A DNA stretch of 64,000 bases from Vibrio sp. qd031 (GTDB lineage: Bacteria; Pseudomonadota; Gammaproteobacteria; Enterobacterales; Vibrionaceae). The notes below the pieces were generated by a model, which had not been told where the DNA came from, ran no database searches, and worked only from the letters and a program-made list of their open reading frames with translations. This document shows positions 26,768-34,585 of this stretch, piece by piece. Numbering within the stretch: the stretch's first letter is position 1; the number at the start of each line of letters is the position of its first letter. Both the position numbers and the translations under genes were made by a program. The stretch spans positions 62,001 through 126,000 of the forward strand of contig NZ_JXQD01000030.1 in the NCBI RefSeq assembly GCF_002100145.1. Direction: 5' to 3'.

Positions 26768-27082
26768 TGTATTCTCCGAATATAACTGGATGGGTGAAGT
26801 GCGTTGTCGACTTCAATTCAAAATCTTATTGACGCCTATAATAGCTCGTTTTGACCAATAATTGATACAAGTCACAAAAAAAAATTAGATTTAACTGGAA
26901 ATTAACGAAAACCCTTTGTTATTCACATAAAAGGTTTCTACACTGTGTAAGGGAATAAGGGACTAACTGCTCATAATACAGGCAGATGGAACCGCTTCGC
27001 GCAATTCTCCAACGGCAATCACACGTTATGTGGCCGTTGTACTACACGTGTAACTAAATAATTTAAAAGGAATGGAGTTATA
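26768..27082. other. Divergent promoter region, helicase and lpp
   Basis: About 315 bases holding the opposed promoters of the helicase and lpp. A poor CRP-like pattern (ATTGA-N6-TCACA near 26860-26876) may be chance. The lpp ribosome site AAGGAATGGAG precedes its ATG at 27083. No strong inverted repeat is seen. Confidence 0.4.
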
Positions 27083-27358
27083 ATGAATTACAAACTTCTT
27101 ATTGCAGTGGCGGGCACCGTTGCTCTTGCGGGCTGTGCATCAGGACCAGACGAAGCAACTACTGAGCAACTAACTTCAATGAGCTCTCAAATCGAAGCTC
27201 TAGAATCAAAAATTGACTCTTTAGAATCTGAACACGCAACTCTAAAATCAGACGCTATGGCAGCTTCAGAAGCGAAGCAAATGGCAATGTCTGCTGAAGA
27301 CGAAGCAGCTCGTGCAAATGAGCGTCTAGACAATCTAGCTCAGTCTTACACAAAATAA
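27083..27358 (+). CDS. Lpp-type outer-membrane (murein) lipoprotein
   Basis: A 91-residue lipoprotein. The lipobox LAGC at about 15-18 follows a short signal (KLLIAVAGTVA), then an alanine/serine-rich helical repeat (LESKIDSLESEH and EAKQMAMSAEDEAARANERLD) forming a trimeric coiled coil, and a C-terminal Lys. In Lpp, that terminal Lys is cross-linked to peptidoglycan by L,D-transpeptidases. An L,D-transpeptidase gene lies just next door in convergent orientation, supporting this role. The match to Lpp is by overall architecture rather than identity. It could alternatively be an LPP20-like lipoprotein. Confidence 0.75.
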   Translation: MNYKLLIAVAGTVALAGCASGPDEATTEQLTSMSSQIEALESKIDSLESEHATLKSDAMAASEAKQMAMSAEDEAARANERLDNLAQSYTK

Positions 27359-27388
27359 TCCATAGCTTCGCTATAGGATTTGCTAATT

Positions 27389-27430
27389 ACCGGTATTTCT
27401 CAACATCTATAGTAACTGAGGAATACCGGT
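27389..27430. terminator. Long hairpin between lpp and the L,D-transpeptidase gene
   Basis: Arms of 14 bases (27389-27402 and 27417-27430), with one wobble pair and perfect ACCGGTATT/AATACCGGT outer parts, span the transpeptidase 3' end. The 5' half lies just beyond that gene's stop. A T-run is weak on both strands. It probably ends both convergent transcripts. Confidence 0.55.
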
Positions 27431-28288
27431 TTGCGTTGCAAGCATTCCACTCACCAACGCCGAATCTTTAGGATTCTGCTCAAGCCACATTTCAAGCTCC
27501 ATTGTTGTTTCCGGGCGCATCTTAATCCCTTCATCGTTCGTCAATGGCTCATGAACTTCCACAAATAAAGAATCGTCACTGTAAGCGACTTTAACCGGAT
27601 CGTTGACTATCGACACCGGTGTTTTGTATTTGACCTGATTAAACAACCATTCAATATGCGGAGGCTGCATGCGTATGCAACCTGAACTAACGCGCAGCCC
27701 AATACCAAACTCTTTGTTTGTTCCATGGATTAAATATTGTCCTGCACCATAAGCAAGTCGCAGCGCGTGGTTGCCCAGCGGATTTTCAGGGCCCGGTGGA
27801 ACGGTAACAGGAAGGTCGATGCCCTGTGCTGCATACCGTTTCCTGATGGATACGGTTGGTGTCCATGAAGGTCCGTCTATGATCTCGTTGACGTAAGTTG
27901 TCATGGTAGGTGTTTCTCGCCCAATGGCGCCGATGCCTACCGGAAAAACATGTACTTCTTTCCCGTTTGGATCGTAGTAATAAAGCCTTAGCTCAGCCAA
28001 GTTAACCACAATCCCTTTGCGAGGTGCATTGGGCAATATCATTTTAGTCGGCAAATCTAAGATGACCCCTTCACCAGGTAAGTATGGATCCACACCAGGG
28101 TTTGCCGCCAAAAGGGCCAAAAAACCCACATGATGCTTGTCCGCTATTTCGGCAAATGTTTCTTTTGCCTCCACAATGTGAACTTGGTTCTTCCCAATGA
28201 CATTGGATCCATCTTCTGGCAACGCAAAAGTGGCGGCATGAGACACAAAAGGCAACAGCACTAGCAAACTAAAAACACGGCAAAGCAT
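27407..28288 (-). CDS. L,D-transpeptidase (ErfK/YbiS/YcfS family)
   Basis: Periplasmic enzyme that attaches Lpp to peptidoglycan or forms 3-3 cross-links. The start at 28288 follows GGAG by 6-7 bases; a TTG four codons earlier would put this site inside the coding region. It has a signal peptide (VFSLLVLLPFVSHA), a LysM-like segment (VEAKETFAEIADKHHV) and the catalytic YkuD domain with HGTNKEFGIGLRVSSGCIRM (conserved His, catalytic Cys in SSGCIRM). At about 293 residues it has family length. It is convergent with an Lpp-type gene, its likely substrate. Confidence 0.92.
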   Translation of the reverse strand: MLCRVFSLLVLLPFVSHAATFALPEDGSNVIGKNQVHIVEAKETFAEIADKHHVGFLALLAANPGVDPYLPGEGVILDLPTKMILPNAPRKGIVVNLAELRLYYYDPNGKEVHVFPVGIGAIGRETPTMTTYVNEIIDGPSWTPTVSIRKRYAAQGIDLPVTVPPGPENPLGNHALRLAYGAGQYLIHGTNKEFGIGLRVSSGCIRMQPPHIEWLFNQVKYKTPVSIVNDPVKVAYSDDSLFVEVHEPLTNDEGIKMRPETTMELEMWLEQNPKDSALVSGMLATQTGIPQLL

Positions 28289-28364
28289 ACAGTTCTCCAA
28301 CTTCTATGTATGCACTTTAAACAGCTCCCTTAAGAAGTGCAAGTCTCCCACATTGTACCTATGC

Positions 28365-29318
28365 CTATAATGCATATCGTAGACGCAGCTCATGTGGGTG
28401 AGGGTTCAAAAAAGCTTGGCTCGACAAATACTCATTTGGGTAGAGTGTTAAATAATGATTCACCATAGTGATTGCGCTAAGCAAGGGCAAGGTTCCCACG
28501 CGGTATTCATCTATCACTTTTCTAAACTGCTGTCTCTCCACTGAGCTCAACAACTTTTTAAAATACCCTTGAGCATGCATAAGTACATTGGCGTTGTTTT
28601 TGCGTGATGCTCTTTCTGTCAATGCCGTCATTAATAGGCTTCTATACTCTACATAAAACTCTTCAGCAGGATACTGTTTTACGTTTGCCACCAGCTGTCC
28701 AAGTGTTTTATAGGCATCTTGACTGTGGGCCATCAAGGTCAACTTGTAGCGAGAATGGAATGCCACCACTTTGCCCGGTGTAGGCGCTCCTGCCATCGAT
28801 TCGTAGAAGTCAGAGAGAGCAAATACCCGTGAAATGAAGTTTTCTTTCAAAATAGGATCGTTGAGTCTGCCATCCTCTTCGATAGGTAACCAAGGCATTG
28901 TTTTCATCAACTGCTGAGTAAAAAGTCCGACGCCCTCTTTTGAGGCACTATTTTTGCTGTACACTTTGACGCGTTCCATCCCGCAAGTTGGAGACTTTGC
29001 GCAGACGATGTAACCACACAAGTCTTGTTTAGCTAGGTGCTCCGATTTTGCCTTCGAATAGTCGACCATTTTTTGCGTGTAATCGATCGTGTCATCTTTG
29101 GAATCTACCAACAAGACTCGTTCATCATTACTCACTAATCGGATAGTGGGTCGTGGCACCGGCATACCGATCCCTACTTCTGGACACACCTTCACAAATT
29201 CGAAATGTGGTGACAATTCGTTTTCCACAAATCGGCTGGCTTTGTGGCCTCCATCAAAACGAACTTTTTCACCCATAACGCATGCGCTAATGCCAACTTT
29301 AATACCTTGTCTTTCCAT
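28365..29318 (-). CDS. DUF523/DUF1722 (YbgA-type) protein
   Basis: 317 residues with an N-terminal DUF523 domain (about 1-150) bearing conserved cysteines in SACVMGEKVRFDG, VCPEVGIGMPVPRP and CAKSPTCGME, followed by DUF1722 (about 170-310, with YKLTLMAHSQ and the basic RKNN stretch). The cysteines may bind a cluster or metal. Its molecular function is unclear. In other bacteria this family often sits by DNA photolyase genes, but none is seen here. The start has GGAG at 8-base spacing. Confidence 0.85.
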   Translation of the reverse strand: MERQGIKVGISACVMGEKVRFDGGHKASRFVENELSPHFEFVKVCPEVGIGMPVPRPTIRLVSNDERVLLVDSKDDTIDYTQKMVDYSKAKSEHLAKQDLCGYIVCAKSPTCGMERVKVYSKNSASKEGVGLFTQQLMKTMPWLPIEEDGRLNDPILKENFISRVFALSDFYESMAGAPTPGKVVAFHSRYKLTLMAHSQDAYKTLGQLVANVKQYPAEEFYVEYRSLLMTALTERASRKNNANVLMHAQGYFKKLLSSVERQQFRKVIDEYRVGTLPLLSAITMVNHYLTLYPNEYLSSQAFLNPHPHELRLRYAL

Positions 29319-29420
29319 AGCAGAACTCCTTGTTTAATCTTTCATACGTAGAAGCCACATAAACGGTCCAATTATTTTAAAAATTATTAAAAACATAGTC
29401 TTAATTAAAAATACCAGTCT

Positions 29421-29764
29421 ATGCTAAACAGACAAGCGCTGCGATCACTTTGCCCTAGCGGTTCATACTGCCTTTTCTAAGTCTGCTTTTTTTCCACAAT
29501 ACTATTCGCCTCTGAATGTCACATCACCGAGCAAGAAAAAGACTGGCAGATCAAGAATCCTACTCTAAAAGTAGCCTATTCTCGTGCGCACTATCCATTT
29601 ATCTACTTAGATGCAGTAAAGCTGTCTCTAACGATTGTTGAACAGCTAAAACACACCCACTTTGGTATCGCAATGAGTAATATAGAACTGGCTATCACTA
29701 CGATGGTGCGACGCAGCGGCTGAACGCACTGTTAAAAGAGGTCCGACAGCGACTCAAGTCATAA
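29421..29764 (+). pseudogene. Decayed gene with a BvgS-like periplasmic solute-binding start
   Basis: In one plus-strand frame an ATG at 29421 is interrupted by an in-frame TAA at 29478. The frame then reads on with ASECHITEQEKDWQIKNP, TLKVAYSRAHYPFIYLD. This is the usual opening of a SBP_bac_3-type sensor domain (LTxxEQxWLxxNPxLKVG...PF). Reading ends at TGA 29721-29723, but a neighbouring frame continues GYHYDGATQRLNALLKE to TAA at 29762-29764. I interpret it as a truncated sensor (kinase or cyclase) gene with a stop, a frameshift and a large internal deletion. The parent family beyond the opening motif is unsure. Confidence 0.5.
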
Positions 29765-29782
29765 AATAGTGGACCCAGACAT

Positions 29783-29820
29783 AAAAAAGAGCTATCGACT
29801 GTCATTGTCGGTAGCTCTTA
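29783..29820 (-). terminator. Terminator of glgB
   Basis: AAGAGCTATCGAC and GTCGGTAGCTCTT form a 13-bp stem with one G-T wobble. The minus-strand tail is T6. It lies just beyond the glgB stop. Confidence 0.9.
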
Positions 29821-29851
29821 TCAGTAGTATTTGTAGGCGTTTACACAGACT

Positions 29852-32032
29852 TTAGCCGATGTACTTGTAATACAAAGTCGCGAGAGGTGGAATGTCCAGT
29901 TGCAGAGATTGCGGTAAACTCTGCGATTCTTTTTCTCGAGTCATAATGTCTGACTTAGTATCGAAATTACTTCCGTTGTACACACTAGCATCGGTGTTTA
30001 AGATCAGTTCATAACGACCTGCGTTCGGCACACCAAGATCAAAGCCGGTGTAGGGAACAGGCGTAAAGTTGGTCACAACTAACACACGTTCACCACTGTC
30101 TCCGATGCGTTCATGAGCCAAAATGCTGTGGTCAGCATCATCTTGAAGACGCCATTCATACCCTTTAGGCTCACAATCCAAACTGTGCAATGCATCCTCT
30201 GACTTATACAGATGATTAAGATCGCGCGTTAGATTTTTTAGCCCTTGGTGACGTTCGTAATCAAGTAAGAACCATTGCAATTGATCGTCGTGGTTCCATT
30301 CACCCGTTTGACCAAATTCGGCACCCATAAAATTGAGCTTTTTACCCGGTTGCGCATACATGTAACCGTAGTACGCACGCAAATTAGCCGTTTTCTGCCA
30401 TTCGTCCCCTGGCATTTTATCGTGCAGTGCACCTTTGCCATACACAACTTCATCGTGTGATAGAGACAAGACATAGTTTTCACTATGGGCATACACCAAT
30501 GGGAATGTGATGGTATTGTGATGATACTTACGATGAATAGGGTCTTCTTGGATATAGCTGAGGCTATCGTGCATCCAGCCCATATTCCACTTAAACCCAA
30601 AGCCAAGACCGCCTAAAAATGTCGGAGCGGAGACGCCAGGGAAAGCGGTAGATTCTTCAGCTATGGTCATCGCATTCGGGAAGTGTCTATACACTTCTTC
30701 GTTCATCCACTTTAATGTTGCGATAGCGTCGTAGTTTTCTCGACCACCATCAACATTTGGGATCCATTGGTCGTGACTGCGCGAGTAATCCAGATACAGC
30801 ATCGAGGCAACAGCGTCGACTCGAATACCATCAATGTGGAACATCTCAAACCAGTACAGGGCGTTGGATACTAAAAATCGACGAACGTGCTCGCGACCTA
30901 AGTCATAGATGAATGAACTCCAATCTTGGTGCCATCCGCGACGTGGGTCAGGATCGTGATAAAGCGGAGTGCCATCAAAGTTTGCCAAGCCGTGATCATC
31001 GGATGGGAAATGCGCTGGCACCCAATCGAGCACCACACCTAATCCCGCTTGGTGACACTGGTCAACAAAATACTTAAAATCGTCTGGTGTACCAAAACGG
31101 CTGGTTGGTGCAAACAAACCAATCGGCTGATATCCCCATGAACCATAGAAAGGGTGTTCGGAGACAGGCATGAGTTCAACATGGGTGTAACCAAGCTCAA
31201 CTAGATAAGGAATCAGTTGCTCGGCCAGTTGACGATAGTTAAGGAAGTCACCTTTGTCATCACGACGCCAAGAGCCTACGTGCAATTCATAGAACGACAA
31301 GGCTTGCTTACGTTTATCGCTAAATGGGCGGCCTTGCCACGCATCATCTTGCCACTCGTAGTTTTCGTGGTTATAGGTGACAGACGCAAACGATGGGTGC
31401 TGCTCGGACTGGAATCCCCAAGGATCCGCTTTATGAGGTAAGCCCTCACCTTGCGGTCCCTTCATTTCAAACTTATATTGCGCGCCTTCTTCCAAGTGCG
31501 GAATGAACAGCCCCCAGATACCATAATCTAGACGTTGCATAGGATTTCGGCGGCCATCCCACGCATTAAAGCTGCCTACAAGGCTAACTGCTTGCGCATG
31601 AGGTGCATACACCAAAAATCGTGTACCTGAAATTAGCTCACCTTCACGCTCCATCTCGACAAATTGTGCCCCCATGTGACGGTACATCTCTTTTGGGGTG
31701 TGCAAGTGCTCAAACTCTTCATAAAGAGCGTGATATTGATAAGGGTCATCAATGATTTGCTCATTGTCTCCCCACTGAACGGCCAACTGATAGTGGGTGA
31801 AACTTAAATCACGAGGTTCCAATAAAACAAATGCACTGTCCTTATCTCGAGTCAGCGCGAGTCGCTCGTCGCCAATAATCACAGAAACAGCGTCTGCTCC
31901 GGGCATCCATACCCGCAATCCTATCTCTTCTTTATGGCATACAAAGGGCCCAAGAAGTGAAAATGGATCAGAATAAGCGGCTTGTTCCAGTAATGGATAA
32001 TAATCATGTGCAGCTTTGATCTGTTGATTCAC
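29852..32032 (-). CDS. glgB: 1,4-alpha-glucan branching enzyme GlgB
   Basis: GH13 enzyme that makes alpha-1,6 branches in glycogen. 726 residues. An N-terminal CBM48 region precedes the catalytic barrel. Asp406 in GIRVDAVASMLY is the nucleophile and Glu459 in IAEEST is the acid/base, matching the known E. coli positions 405 and 458. The third conserved Asp is in LSHDEVVYGKG. The start is GTG at 32032 with GGAG upstream. It is the last gene of a glgB-malQ-malP neighbourhood, each with its own terminator-like hairpin. Confidence 0.97.
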   Translation of the reverse strand: MNQQIKAAHDYYPLLEQAAYSDPFSLLGPFVCHKEEIGLRVWMPGADAVSVIIGDERLALTRDKDSAFVLLEPRDLSFTHYQLAVQWGDNEQIIDDPYQYHALYEEFEHLHTPKEMYRHMGAQFVEMEREGELISGTRFLVYAPHAQAVSLVGSFNAWDGRRNPMQRLDYGIWGLFIPHLEEGAQYKFEMKGPQGEGLPHKADPWGFQSEQHPSFASVTYNHENYEWQDDAWQGRPFSDKRKQALSFYELHVGSWRRDDKGDFLNYRQLAEQLIPYLVELGYTHVELMPVSEHPFYGSWGYQPIGLFAPTSRFGTPDDFKYFVDQCHQAGLGVVLDWVPAHFPSDDHGLANFDGTPLYHDPDPRRGWHQDWSSFIYDLGREHVRRFLVSNALYWFEMFHIDGIRVDAVASMLYLDYSRSHDQWIPNVDGGRENYDAIATLKWMNEEVYRHFPNAMTIAEESTAFPGVSAPTFLGGLGFGFKWNMGWMHDSLSYIQEDPIHRKYHHNTITFPLVYAHSENYVLSLSHDEVVYGKGALHDKMPGDEWQKTANLRAYYGYMYAQPGKKLNFMGAEFGQTGEWNHDDQLQWFLLDYERHQGLKNLTRDLNHLYKSEDALHSLDCEPKGYEWRLQDDADHSILAHERIGDSGERVLVVTNFTPVPYTGFDLGVPNAGRYELILNTDASVYNGSNFDTKSDIMTREKESQSLPQSLQLDIPPLATLYYKYIG

Positions 32033-32125
32033 GCGGTCTCTCCTGATTTTTTAGAATTAATCGTTTTTAATTTACTCAATACTAGAGCCTTTGGCTCAAT
32101 GTTGTAATAGGAAAAAGCCCCGTTA

Positions 32126-32155
32126 CAAAAAAAGCCCGCAGATAAGTGCGGGCTT
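32126..32155 (-). terminator. Terminator after malQ
   Basis: AAGCCCGCA (32132-32140) and TGCGGGCTT (32147-32155) form a perfect 9-bp stem. The minus-strand tail is T7. Confidence 0.88.
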
Positions 32156-32230
32156 TCATAGTAGCAAAGAAAAAATCAGCATTTGTTGACCAATGCGCCA
32201 TTTCCCCCTTTGCTACAAGGGCTTTGATGA

Positions 32231-34414
32231 TTATTTAGACGCTTTAGCGCGAACTTCCGTCAGTTTAGCCGCAATACTATTAACTTCTTCTTTCGCAAAC
32301 ACTTCATCAAGGTTAATCGACAGTTTACGACGCCAGTTTGGGTATTCGTCGACAGTACCAGGAATGTTGACTGGTTTATCCATTTCTAACCAATCTTCAA
32401 GCTGAGTACTCAACAACGTTGACGAACCTGCTGCTACATGAAGTTGAATCGCTTCGGCAAGGAAACGGTCCATTGGAACGAATTGAGCGTCATATCCAAT
32501 TCCTTCTGAAAGCCAGTTCTGTGTATGACCACGCATGCTGTCCAAAATACCTTGTTTGCACTCTAGACGGTCTGCAAACAACGTTTCAAGTTGCTCTTGG
32601 TTTGGATACAAACCAAGCTCTTTACCCATCTTAAGGTCATCACAATGCCAAAATCCGCGAAGTGTAGGCATATCGTGCGTACAAATAGCCGACATAGATT
32701 GAGGTTCGTAATGCCCAGGTGAAATAAAGCCACCGTCTTCCGCAGTTTCGAATGGGAAAACTTTATACGAGTGAATACCCGCTTCTTTTAGAATACCGAC
32801 AACTTCATCTGGCACAGTTCCTAGATCTTCACCAATAACTGAACACTGGTAGCGATGAGATTCTAGCGCAAGGATAGATATCATATCTTCCACAGGGTAG
32901 TACATGTACGCCCCTTGGGTCGCATTTTCACCTTTAGGTATCCACCATAGGCGAAGTAGGCCCAATACGTGGTCGATTCGCAATGCGCCACAATGCTTCA
33001 TGTTGGCACGAAGAAGCTTAATGTATGCATCGTACGCGGTATCGTGCAGTACTTGTGGGTTCAATGGTGGCAGACCCCAGTTTTGGCCAAGAGGACCAAG
33101 AATATCAGGTGGCGCACCAATGCTGGCATCTAAAATCAGGTTGCCTTCATCGGCCCAAGTCTCCGAACCACAGTCCGCAACACCAACCGCTAGATCGCGA
33201 TACAAACCAACGGTCATACCTTTGTCTTCAGCAAGCGCTTGAACTTCATTGACCTGAGAGTCTGCAAGCCATTGCATGTACATGTATAGCTGTACTTTCT
33301 CCTGGTTATCTTTGATGAACTTCTGTGTTGCCGGAGCGTCGAAGCGGCGGTATTTCTCAGGGAATACAGGCCAGCCCCATACGTTCGAATCTTCGTCATG
33401 CAACACCTGATGCAGCGCATCAAATGCAGCTTGATGCAATAGACTGTCACTGCCTTGCTCGACGAAATCGAGGAATGCACGACCACGCTCTGTCACTTTA
33501 GTTAGGTGACGAGTTTTGAATTCTTCAAACAGAATCGGTAGCACACTCATTTTCAGTGCGGACACTTCACTGTAATTTACCCAGTGTGAATCACGAGCGG
33601 CTTGCAATCGTTTTTGGAAATCTGAGCTGCCGACTTTTTGCTGTGCTTCCGCACTCAAAGAAAATTCAGGTACTGAGCTGACATCAATGTACATAATATT
33701 CAGCCACTGACGAGAAGATGGGCTGTAAGGGCTGGCGCCTTCTGGATTTGCTGGGAATAGCGAGTGAATTGGGTTTAAGCCCACGAAGTCACCACCACGC
33801 TCTGCAATCTCTGCAACCAACTGTTTTAGATCGCCAAAATCACCCAAACCCCAGTTGTGTTGGGTACGCAATGTGTAAAGCTGTACACTTGGTCCCCAAA
33901 TTTTCTTACCGTCGATAATAGGCTGTTGCTTGTAACACGCGGTCGGTGCAACGATTAGAGTCATCTCGTACGGTGTTTTGCGACGCTTACGAGACACTTC
34001 CAATGTGTGGTAGCCCAAATCAATATCCGCTGGAAGAGCAAACACTAAAGCGCCACCTTGTTCACGGTCATCGCGAACAATTTGAGACTGTAGGTAACCT
34101 TCTAGGATTTGCCCTTGCTCGGTATTGATTTTCCAAGAAAACTCGCTTTCACGCGCACTGGTGCCAAGGTTTAGCTCAATCTCAATAGATTGGCCTTTCT
34201 TAACCACCTTAACCGCTTCTAGCACTGGCTTTTTATGTTTCTTTTCTGCTGATGCGAGTAACGCTTCATCTGAAGAAACGTCGTAACCCATTGAACCTAA
34301 AAGGCGACGAATCGTATCGTCGCTCACATATGCTTCATCGCCCCACGCACTGATATAGTTGTCAGCGATGTGTGCTTGTTCCGCAACTTGTTTTAGTACA
34401 GATTGATCTTTCAT
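32231..34414 (-). CDS. malQ: 4-alpha-glucanotransferase (amylomaltase) MalQ
   Basis: GH77 enzyme that transfers maltodextrin units, releasing glucose and making longer chains for MalP. 727 residues, the usual E. coli-type length with an N-terminal extension. The catalytic pieces are LRIDHVLGLLR (nucleophile Asp), IGEDLGTVP (acid/base Glu) and CTHDMPTLRGFW (third Asp). The ribosome site GGAGAG precedes ATG by 4 bases. A 7-bp hairpin (34425-34440) immediately 5' of that site may affect translation. Confidence 0.97.
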   Translation of the reverse strand: MKDQSVLKQVAEQAHIADNYISAWGDEAYVSDDTIRRLLGSMGYDVSSDEALLASAEKKHKKPVLEAVKVVKKGQSIEIELNLGTSARESEFSWKINTEQGQILEGYLQSQIVRDDREQGGALVFALPADIDLGYHTLEVSRKRRKTPYEMTLIVAPTACYKQQPIIDGKKIWGPSVQLYTLRTQHNWGLGDFGDLKQLVAEIAERGGDFVGLNPIHSLFPANPEGASPYSPSSRQWLNIMYIDVSSVPEFSLSAEAQQKVGSSDFQKRLQAARDSHWVNYSEVSALKMSVLPILFEEFKTRHLTKVTERGRAFLDFVEQGSDSLLHQAAFDALHQVLHDEDSNVWGWPVFPEKYRRFDAPATQKFIKDNQEKVQLYMYMQWLADSQVNEVQALAEDKGMTVGLYRDLAVGVADCGSETWADEGNLILDASIGAPPDILGPLGQNWGLPPLNPQVLHDTAYDAYIKLLRANMKHCGALRIDHVLGLLRLWWIPKGENATQGAYMYYPVEDMISILALESHRYQCSVIGEDLGTVPDEVVGILKEAGIHSYKVFPFETAEDGGFISPGHYEPQSMSAICTHDMPTLRGFWHCDDLKMGKELGLYPNQEQLETLFADRLECKQGILDSMRGHTQNWLSEGIGYDAQFVPMDRFLAEAIQLHVAAGSSTLLSTQLEDWLEMDKPVNIPGTVDEYPNWRRKLSINLDEVFAKEEVNSIAAKLTEVRAKASK

Positions 34415-34424
34415 TGCTCTCTCC

Positions 34425-34440
34425 GAAGGACGAGTCCTTC
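34425..34440 (-). promoter_or_regulatory. Small hairpin in the malQ leader
   Basis: GAAGGAC and GTCCTTC are inverted arms (34425-34431, 34434-34440) next to the malQ ribosome site. It might hinder or pause ribosome access. It is short and could be chance. Confidence 0.35.
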
Positions 34441-34547
34441 ATCTAATATGTGCTTAAACTTTTGTTTCCATTCCAGGAGTGGCTTTTCTATTGGGCAATA
34501 GCCACTTTTGGAATGTTTATTATTAATTAGGTTTTTAGGGGAACAAC

Positions 34548-34574
34548 TTAGGCGCCCAAAAGCTGGGCGCCTAA
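34548..34574 (-). terminator. Hairpin between malP and malQ
   Basis: TTAGGCGCCC and GGGCGCCTAA are perfect 10-bp arms with a 7-base loop. There is no T-run on the minus strand. It probably stabilises the malP message or partly attenuates malQ. Confidence 0.6.
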
Positions 34575-34585
34575 ATTAGTCACTA

